Positions 56,207 through 64,000 of a stretch of DNA of 64,000 nucleotides are shown piece after piece (within the stretch, counting starts at the first letter, position 1; every line of letters starts with the position of its first letter). The stretch is from positions 2,481,528-2,545,527 of the forward strand of contig CAJSYZ010000004.1 of the NCBI GenBank assembly GCA_910574455.1, read 5' to 3'. The notes under the pieces are model-generated. The model did no database searches, was not told the DNA's origin, and saw only the letters and a program-made list of their open reading frames with translations. The position numbers and the translations under genes were made by a program. This DNA comes from Trichaptum fuscoviolaceum. Lineage: Eukaryota > Basidiomycota > Agaricomycetes > Hymenochaetales > Trichaptaceae.

Positions 56207-59200
56207 ATGGATAGTGATGCGCAGTAAGTAGCAAACCAGTTGCAGGCATGATAGGTCTCAATTAACACGTCTTGGAGCACTAGGCATGAAGAGTTTGAAG
56301 CTTGGAATGATTCCTGGGGTAGTGCATCTCAGACACCCCGGGATGCCGAACAGTTCGAGCTTCGCGACGACGAGCATGGTCTACTCCAGGGTGGCACACC
56401 GAATGCAAAGAAAACAACTTACGCAGATGGGAGCACCATAGGTTCGTCCGATTCGCTAGGCCATTCGAAATTATAATGAACCATCAGACAGACTGGCTTC
56501 ATGAAGAAGCAGTCGAGCGTTCGCGACAACACCGGCTAAAGACATTGCACGGCTTGCGGGGGCTGCTATTACCGTTACTGGACTCATCTCGGACATGGTT
56601 CATTTCGATTGCTACAGGCGTGGGCGTGGGTGTGACTGGTGCTTGGCTAGACGTATTGGTGCGATGGTATGTAGGATATAACGAGCATGCCTTTTCGTCT
56701 TGGATGCTAATACTCGGTTACAAGGCTGAGTGATCTAAGAGAAGGACGATGTTCGTATGGGTTCTTCTATAATCAGGTCGCATGTTGCAGTGGGTTAGAC
56801 CGTGAGTGTACGCATCCTTTGCAGTCCATTTCTTGTGCTTATTCTTTGGATTTCAGCGGGGGAGGTTTGTACTGAGTGGCTAACGTGGAGTCAGTATCTT
56901 GGTGTGCATTCGATCTTTCTGCAATCTCTTCTACAGGCATTCGTCTATAATGCCCTTGCTGTAAGTCTCTGATGCTGGCTTTATGCGCTCGATACTTTAA
57001 AGACATTGGCAGGTTGCATTCGCTGCAAGTGCCGCTGTTCTTGTATTGTCATACGCCCCTTTGTGAGTATGCCTACTTCATAATTATGTGAACAACCACT
57101 GAAAATAACGTGCCTTTAGTGCCTTTCATACTGGCAGTGCGTCGTATTTGAATCAAATCACGGCTATTACGTGTGGCTAACCTATGACACCTTCAGTTCC
57201 AGAAATCAAGGCAGTGCGTATGTTATGCAAATTAATACTAAATATAGCCTAAAGACGCCTACATAGATATTAGGAGGTTATGTTTTCGATGAGTTTCTCG
57301 GCCCATGGACTCTTCTTATCAAATCGCTTGGCCTCGTATTGGCGGTCGCATCCGGTCTTTCACTTGGGAAAGAAGTAAGGAGTCCTAAATGTGCATCCAG
57401 TTTCCCGCTAACATTAGCATCACTTGCGAAGGGCCCTCTGGTACATGTTGCATGTTGCATGGCGTTCACAGTCTCGAAGCTATTCAAGAAGAACAGGCCG
57501 ACCGAATGTGAGTAACACACCGTCTTTGTCCATGTCCCTTCTTAACCGCCTCCAGCTCAGAAACGTCGACTGCTTGCCTCGGCAGCCGCAGCAGGCATAA
57601 GCGTCGCATTCGGAAGCCCTCTAGGTGGTGTGCTTTTTGGACTCGAGGAACTTGATACCTTTGCAAGCGATTCTGACGTCATCTGGCGAGCATTTGTCAC
57701 TTCTGCCGTCGCCGCGGTTTCATTACAATACATCGATCCTTTCGGAACCTCGAAGTTGGTCCTTTTCCAGGTCAATAGTGTTAGTGACACATGGCGGGCT
57801 TTTGAATTGGTGAGGGAAGTAGTTCATTTGCATCTACTCAAGGCTAAAGGTTCTTCAAGGTCCCGTGGTTATTCTTGAGTGTCGTAGGAGTACGTACATA
57901 TGGCCGTAATAATGACTGAACCGAGATAACTTTAATGATTTGGTAGGGCGTACTTGGGTCTCTTCTCATAAAGCTCAATGTAGCTGCTGCTGTGTATCGC
58001 GAACGGAGTATTTTGCGAAACTATCCCATCTTGGAGGTCATTGGTGTAACCGCCATTACAGGCTGTATAAGCTACTTGGTAAGTGCCTCAATTGAGTCTG
58101 TTTGCACGTAGGTTGACTAGTGACAACTACATCAGATTGTGTTTTTGAGGTGAAGTTTCAGACTTTAATCATCTGTACTATTCCTGAGGTCTTCTCAGAG
58201 TTCAATCCTCTGAGCTTGTGTCGAACCTCTTTCAAGATTGTGACGTGACGAAGGGCGACTATCATGGGTTGTGCAAGTGAGTGTGTTCGTTGCTTGTGTT
58301 GTCATTGTCTGATTATTATTTAAAAAAATCAAGTCCGAACGCTCTCATCGAAAACATTTTTCTCCTTATACTCACCGCAGCCATAAAAATCGGACTTACT
58401 GCGTGGACCTTCGGCATGATGGTAAGCTGGGGAAAGCTGCGATAGCGGTTCGAATATACGCTTATGCTACACAAGGTTCCTGCTGGTATTTTTCTCCCGA
58501 CTATCGCGATCGGTGCATCTCTAGGTCGTGCAGTTGGCATGTTAGTGTAAGTAATGAGAAAAAGGTCAGTAACTTAGAGCTATAACATGCAGCATATCTA
58601 GTCAGGGCCTCCATCGATCGTACCCGACTTTATGGGTTTTCTCCGCGTGTCCGCCTGACCCCACAGTGAGATGCGTATCACCGGGTTTCTATGCTGTTAT
58701 CGGTGCCTCTGCGATGCTTGGAGGAGTAACACGCATGACAAGTACGCGTATTTTATGATGTTATATCCATCAGTAATCGATGCTAAACGACCACAGTCTC
58801 GCTGGTTGTCATATTGTTCGAGGTACGTTGGGAATACGCGCATAGTCCATATATGTTCTCATATTTTGTTCCATCACATAGCTCACGGGGGCCCTGTCCC
58901 ATGTCTTGCCCATCATGATTTCTGTCATGGTTGCGAAGTGGGTCGGTGATGCGTTTGGTAAAGAGGGGATATATCCAAGATGGATCGCTCTACGCTCCTA
59001 CCCGTGGCTCCCACAAGAAGAATACCGCGATAACGGAGAGACAGCGGCTTCAGTCATGGTACCTTTCGACAAACTAGTCACAATAAATGCTCGTCGATGT
59101 ACTCTCCAGGAACTAGGTGACTTATAGAGTTAGAGTCATTCACATTATGAATTCTGCTGACGCCCCTTTTAGCGATCACAACCAAAAGCTTTGATTTTCA

Positions 59201-59709
59201 TGGCTATCCTGTAATTTCAGAGAACAAGAAGAAAGTCGTTGGATATGTCACGCGCGCCAAACTACAAACGGCTATCGGTAAGGAGCGGAATCAAATGAAA
59301 GTAGTCATCTTACGTATCCACAGAGCCCTTTAAATCGAGTGGTCCTGGCGCTGTCAATCAGCTATTCACGTTTATTCGAAGCGAAGCCAGTACTGCTACA
59401 ATTGACCTGTCCGAATTGCTGGATAGACCAGGGATACAACTGAGGAAAGAGACGCCACAGGAGTTAGTTGTGAATATGTTTCAAAAGATGGCAAGTCGCG
59501 CTCATTGACTTGCACTACATACTTGATTAACGAGTCCACCGCAGAACTTACGGTTTGTCTTCTTCACTCGCTTTGGAGAACTAGATGGCCTGGTCACGAA
59601 GTCGGACATTGTTTCACTAATGAGGTCTCATGTCCCATATGCTGGTGTTCTTACCCAGGAGCCCAGGGGTAATGACGAACCGAGAGAGGTACTATTTGAG
59701 ACCAGATGA
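56207..59709 (+). CDS. CLC chloride channel/transporter with CBS domains
   Basis: Gef1/ClC-3-like member of the CLC family, expected in Golgi, endosome or vacuole membranes, where it supports acidification. The model begins MDSDAQ and is split by about 18 short introns. Motifs: HTGIPEIK (the usual GSGIP serine is threonine), [15 protein letters not shown] with the gating glutamate, [13 protein letters not shown] with the internal proton-pathway glutamate typical of exchangers, [18 protein letters not shown] (GxFxP), [20 protein letters not shown], then two C-terminal CBS domains ([13 protein letters not shown] and [17 protein letters not shown]). TGA at 59707-59709. It lies 180 bases downstream of VMA10 on the same strand; the shared role in vacuolar acidification is notable but may be chance. 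Confidence 0.92.
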
Positions 59710-60186
59710 AATTATATAACTTATTTTCTTCCTTCGAAAAAATCTATCCCATCTTCTGACCGCGCATTTCCATTGTGTGGCATGTGTGCTTTACTGTAAG
59801 TGCTTGCCTCTGATCTCCAATCACAAGCCTTTTGTTGGCGGCCAGATACAACACACCTAACGTCAGTTCCTCTCATGATCCATAATCCCACAGGAGCTCC
59901 TACTATGTTTAGGCGAGTACACTCAGGTGCGTTGGGTGATAATAATCCAGGGGCTAGGGTCAATCAAGAAAGCATCCTTGGAAGGTATAGACGACAATTA
60001 TATATGTTGGATTCTCGGTCATACACGGAATCATGTGAGAGAGAACATATCTGACTGCCTAGTACTACAGCCAACAACAGCCTACAACACCAGATCCTCT
60101 AGAAGCGAGGGAGGGGGGATTCACTGCAATAATGACTATAGATGGCAAGTGCTCCTAGCAATCCCGCAGGATAGTGAATCCTCAGG
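59710..60186. other. Intergenic 59710-60186
   Basis: 3' regions of convergent genes. Short frames only, with no gene recognised. Confidence 0.45.
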
Positions 60187-62149
60187 CTATTCCACTATAT
60201 CGAACGAGTCGTCTAATATATAGAGTTTGTTCCTCTTGTTGTTGATCCTCTCCCGCGTTACTCTGATCATGAAAAGTGACTTATCATGCATATCACGAAG
60301 AGTAATGAGTGATTTATGTATCCGAATAGGTTTGCATTTTTTAAATGCTTCCAGACGTGTTTGGTGTTTAAACATCGCCTTGAGGACAGTGTTGGCTTTC
60401 CTGTAGGCATGCTCTGGTTTGACGTCGACATGGATAAGAATCTCTGTTCCAAGCTTATTGTCATCGAATCTGAGATGACCAATTTGTTCGGCTTCTTGCT
60501 ACATTTATTGACATACGTCAGATATCTGAAGTTCACGAACGATTCGGAATGATTATCAACTCACGGCCATCCATATTAAAGGAATGTCAGACAAGCTTCT
60601 AGAATGATTTCCACCTCCTACGTCCGAATGGGAGCCCATGAACCAAACCTGTTTATAATGCCTTCGATTGTTAGAGTTTTATCAATACAAGTAATGAAAG
60701 GCTGACCTGCTTGAGATCTCCCGGATGGTCTTCACGTTCACTCCAGGGCACAGGAAGGAAAGCTTTTCGATTTTCGTGTAAAGCCAGTGCATGTCTGGCT
60801 TTTGAGACACAAACCGGCAATATCACCTCTGTGGGATTCTTCAGATTCAAGCCCCACAATGCTGCAACTGCATCCCATATACCGATGAATCTAAAAAGAC
60901 TACGTCACATGTGGTACATCGTAGTGATTCACTGACCCATTATACCTAATCTGAACTTCATTTTTCATATTAAAGTCCTGAATGTATCTATCTCCAATTT
61001 CTAAATCGTTGCGAGTTATGCCATCAGGATTTCTTATATGATCCTGTATCGTCTTTCTGAAATGCTTAATTTGTCCTTGTTCCACAAGCTTCGTTACACT
61101 CTTGATCGTTAGAGCAACATAAGGAAAGGGAATTGATCAGTAGCAGACATCGAGAGGCTTCCATCGAAATTGTACGTACAATAAGGCTTGCAATCTTTTG
61201 CATAAGGAACGCTCCTCTACAAAAGCATCGAGTTCATTGTGTCAGGTGCATGAGCCATAGGCTATTTACCAACCTAGAGAATCTGTATTTCTATCAACTT
61301 GACCGTACACAACATGACTGACACCGTAAACTTACCCAAAGAGATAGATTTCATCCCCATCCTTATAGTCAGTAAGAAAACCATAAACACTTGTTATCTT
61401 CTCCGCTGTGAATGCAATGAATGTCAGACGCAGCCGCTTGAGAGTGGGGTTGAAACCTACCTGCTTCTTGGCTCGGCGACCCCGTAGCCTCTACGTAGAT
61501 GATAAATCACTAGAGATTAAATGACAATTGATGTACGTACGCCTGTACCACCTCTCTACTGTCTTATAGTAGCCTATGTGGGAAGATAAGTCATGAAACC
61601 GTTTGACGATTGGTGGACACACGTTTGGGGCCCTCCTCTAGTATGTTCTTGAGAGTTAATAGGCAGTAAATAAATACACCAGCATGTCAGGAATCTCGAA
61701 GTAAACTTACGGAACCAATTCCTGGCTCGTAGTATACAACAAGTCGTCTGTCGGAAGTCACATAAAGAATATCGACTAAGTTTTGTGATTGAAGCTAGTC
61801 GACAACGCGCATAGTACTCAGTGTCTGCATTCAAGTTTGCAACTGCACTATCTATGTTTTCCGTTGCAAAAATGTTCAGCAGAAGTTCTTATGCTATACA
61901 GTGTGAAGATTTGCTTACAGAGACGATGTACATTTGTCCAGTGTTGAATGTCACACTCATCCGGAGACAAGAGACAGCCTTGATCTAAGGGTGGGATGTC
62001 ATCCATGACTTCATTTATTACCTTCAGATGACTTTACAGACATACATACCATCAGGAGTAACGCCACCATTCTTGCTCGTTCCGTCGCAAAACACTACTA
62101 AAACCTTTCCTTTCCGAGGTCCTAAGCCTGTGTGCTGTTCAGCGGTCAT
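60187..62149 (-). CDS. DUF2235 protein, possibly catalytically dead
   Basis: DUF2235 is an alpha/beta-hydrolase-like family expanded in basidiomycetes. Exons give KVLVVFCDGTSKNGG at the start, FDILYVTSDRRLVVYYEPGIGS, YGFLTDYKDGDEIYLFG, GAFLMQKIASLI, FIGIWDAVAALWGLNLKN, HALALHENRKAFLPVPWS, VWFMGSHSDVGGG and SLSDIPLIWMA, then a basic C-terminus ending at 60187. The family normally continues LFG with FSRGA, whose serine is the nucleophile. Here the canonical TAG acceptor deletes FSR, and the alternative reading gives FCRGA with a TG acceptor. Frames around 61560-61680 and 61090-61130 are also hard to connect. It may be a decaying copy. Confidence 0.65.
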
Positions 62150-63235
62150 GGTAGGTAAAGTGCTCGGGAAAAAGAATATTCTTAAGCTGTTGTGAGTCAG
62201 AATTGAATCGACGGGCGAATAGCCCATAATAGAGGCAACCTTTAAACACCTATGTTTACTGCTGGCGCTTCTTGTTGATACTCACTAGCAGAACAAACAC
62301 TTTGAAGCGGTTACCAGAGAGACACTGTGGCATTGAGTTCGCAGTACAAAAGACAGCCTTAGCGTTCGGCTTGACTCGAGGTCCCAACTCGAGAGGGGGC
62401 AGTGTTCGAAGCAAGGTACTCCAATTCATAACGCCCACGCAGTACCGCAGCCTAAAGCAGTTGTTCGTTAAGGAGAAATAAAAGTTACGCTTCTTTTGGA
62501 TCATCATGATGTTGTTGGTAGACGAGCCCGGGAAACTTGAAGTCCCGATACTTTCAATTGTCAAGATGATCGTGTGCCCACGCCGTAAGATCATGGGGTT
62601 TGGGAAGGCGGTGGGCTAAGTAATCTACTAGTAGTATCGCGACGTTGGTTCCGTGGGGTTTAGACTCCGAGTCGGCGTTTATCAAGAGGTAAGTTGTAAA
62701 TAACACAAAGCGACAAGACAGTAAAAGGAACAATCAAAGGAAGAAAGAGCCTGAGACAAAACGGCGCCTCCGGCTTTCTCGGGATCCCGATTGGGTAGTA
62801 TTCAAGCTGAATTGGGCATAATGTCACATGCCACTGGCAGTGAGTCACACTGAGTAAGATGTCCGTGACTGCCCTGTGTGGTGTGGGTACCTTGACTAGT
62901 TGGAGCTTTAAACTTCAAGTTGAAGGAGAAACTCCTACTACGCAGCCAACCCCAACATGAAGCACCTGCAGAGAGTGGATCTAAGGGGATCATAATTCTA
63001 CGCCGGAGGAAGTACCGGCAGAACCGATGATTAGATGGTTAATGACCCCTGACTGGTGCTGGGGGAACGGTGTCCTACATCATGATGTACCGCCAGTGGT
63101 TGCAATAGGACGTGGCTGTCCTTCGTCGGCTATATAAGTATCATGAGTGTATGGACCAGGTGGCCCCTTCGACCGCCAGTGGCACCTTCCATACCTCCAG
63201 ACCTTGCAGAGTTAATTCAACCTGCTGAACCTTTC
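62150..63235. other. Shared intergenic region of two divergent DUF2235 genes
   Basis: 1.1 kb between the two start codons. Short frames only. Inverted promoter arrangement; GGCTATATAAGTATC at 63129-63143 is a good TATA box for the plus-strand gene. Confidence 0.5.
63133..63138 (+). promoter_or_regulatory. TATA box of right-hand DUF2235 gene
   Basis: TATATAAG about 100 bases upstream of the ATG at 63236. Confidence 0.5.
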
Positions 63236-64000
63236 ATGGCTAGTAAAGTGCCAAAATCCGTGGTCGTCTGCTTGGATGGAGAAGACGAAGGGAACCTGCC
63301 ATGTAGGTTGTCTTCCTTGTCTTCCTTCAATCACCTCGCATATTCTCGGACAAATCTAATTGTCAACTATTTCTAGTGGAGGATGGGGAGGGGTTCGATA
63401 TATTATCCAACGCTGGGCGTGTATGTGAGTAACAAAAACGTATTATAGCTTGCTTGTTTCCTGATATTCCTTCAGGCAGAGCTATCCAACAGTCAACAGA
63501 CGACAAGTTGTGGGCGAATCCGTTCCTCTATCTTCATTGAACGGCCTCTTACACATCGTGATTTTCGTGCTTGGCCAGAATAGCCAGACTGCACATTCCG
63601 ACGAGCCCCTCAACACTGCAAACTTCCAAGAGGCATAGGAAAGAGAGTTACCACCATATCAATAAATGTGCAGCGAGGGGTACAGTGTTATGTACCATAA
63701 GTATTTGGACTACTTACGAACTTCTCTCCAGAAGCTCTCAGCAACGATGTTGGTATGTATATAGATAGCATATCGATCTTAGAATTTATAAGACTGACCG
63801 TTTTAATCTTAGTTAAAGCGGTTTCAACTGCGTATGAGTTTATGTCTGCAAACTATGCTAAGGGAGCAGATCTCCTTATATTTGGGTAAGCTATCTAGTT
63901 CACGACACAAATGTTGATCACGAAACACTGATATTCAAAAGTTGCTCAAGGTATGCCGGCAGTTAGACATCTCAGATGATGACAATGCAATATTTTGACA
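63236..64000 (+). CDS. DUF2235 protein, cut by window end
   Basis: Second DUF2235 gene, on the opposite strand to the first. The predicted start MASKVPKSVVVCLDG matches the family's first strand. The next family residue is normally threonine (DGT), but here an intron or a changed sequence follows (DGED). Later exons include EDGEGFDILSNAGRV, SLSSLNGLLHIVIFVLGQN and YEFMSANYAKGADLLIFG, then a splice into GCSR, the expected nucleophile region. It continues beyond the window. A start about 90 bases further upstream (63143) is also open. Confidence 0.6.

Overview
The window is nuclear DNA of a filamentous fungus, most likely an agaricomycete basidiomycete. The evidence is dense genes with short introns of about 45-60 bp, typical GT-AG splice signals with CTAAC/CTGAC-like branch points, a fungal-type Zn2Cys6 protein, an Slt2-type MAP kinase, DUF2235 paralogues, a fungal 2OG-Fe(II) oxygenase-like family, and an SNTX-MACPF/MORN protein beside an AIG1-like GTPase. 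The genus cannot be fixed from this sequence alone.

Left part (1 to about 36815): a head-to-tail tandem array of a unit of about 10.18 kb. Units 1 and 2 are about full length (1-10087, 10088-20269). Unit 3 (20270-29870) is about 0.6 kb shorter. Unit 4 (29871 to about 36815) is partial. Each full unit holds, in order: an eIF4E class II (4EHP-like) gene (+); the 5' half of a divergent 2OG-oxygenase-fold gene (+); the 5' half of an AIG1-like GTPase gene (-), fused tail to tail to the previous half gene; a multi-exon membrane-protein gene (-) with its own TATA box; an unassigned spliced minus-strand region; a short spliced transcript with a TATA box; and a GC-rich tract of about 2.5 kb built from three interspersed motif families and rich in TGACGT. 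Unit 4 keeps the undeleted arrangement: complete eIF4E, complete oxygenase-fold gene, 3.1 kb of spacer and coding sequence, and the GTPase with its Cys/His-rich and coiled-coil C-terminus. The amplified units therefore descend from a deleted version of the unit 4 layout.

Middle part (36.8-41.4 kb): an accessory block with a single-exon SNTX/MACPF-MORN protein and a broken 2OG-Fe(II) oxygenase. Together with the GTPase it looks like a fast-evolving cluster, possibly of defence or self/non-self type (inference).

Right part (43.3-64 kb): mostly conserved housekeeping genes: NBP35 (cytosolic Fe-S assembly), an Slt2/Mpk1 MAP kinase, symplekin/Pta1, a small Zn2Cys6 protein, V-ATPase subunit G, and a CLC chloride channel/transporter. 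Two divergently arranged DUF2235 genes follow, the second cut by the window end. No tRNA, rRNA, CRISPR array or recognisable autonomous transposase was found.
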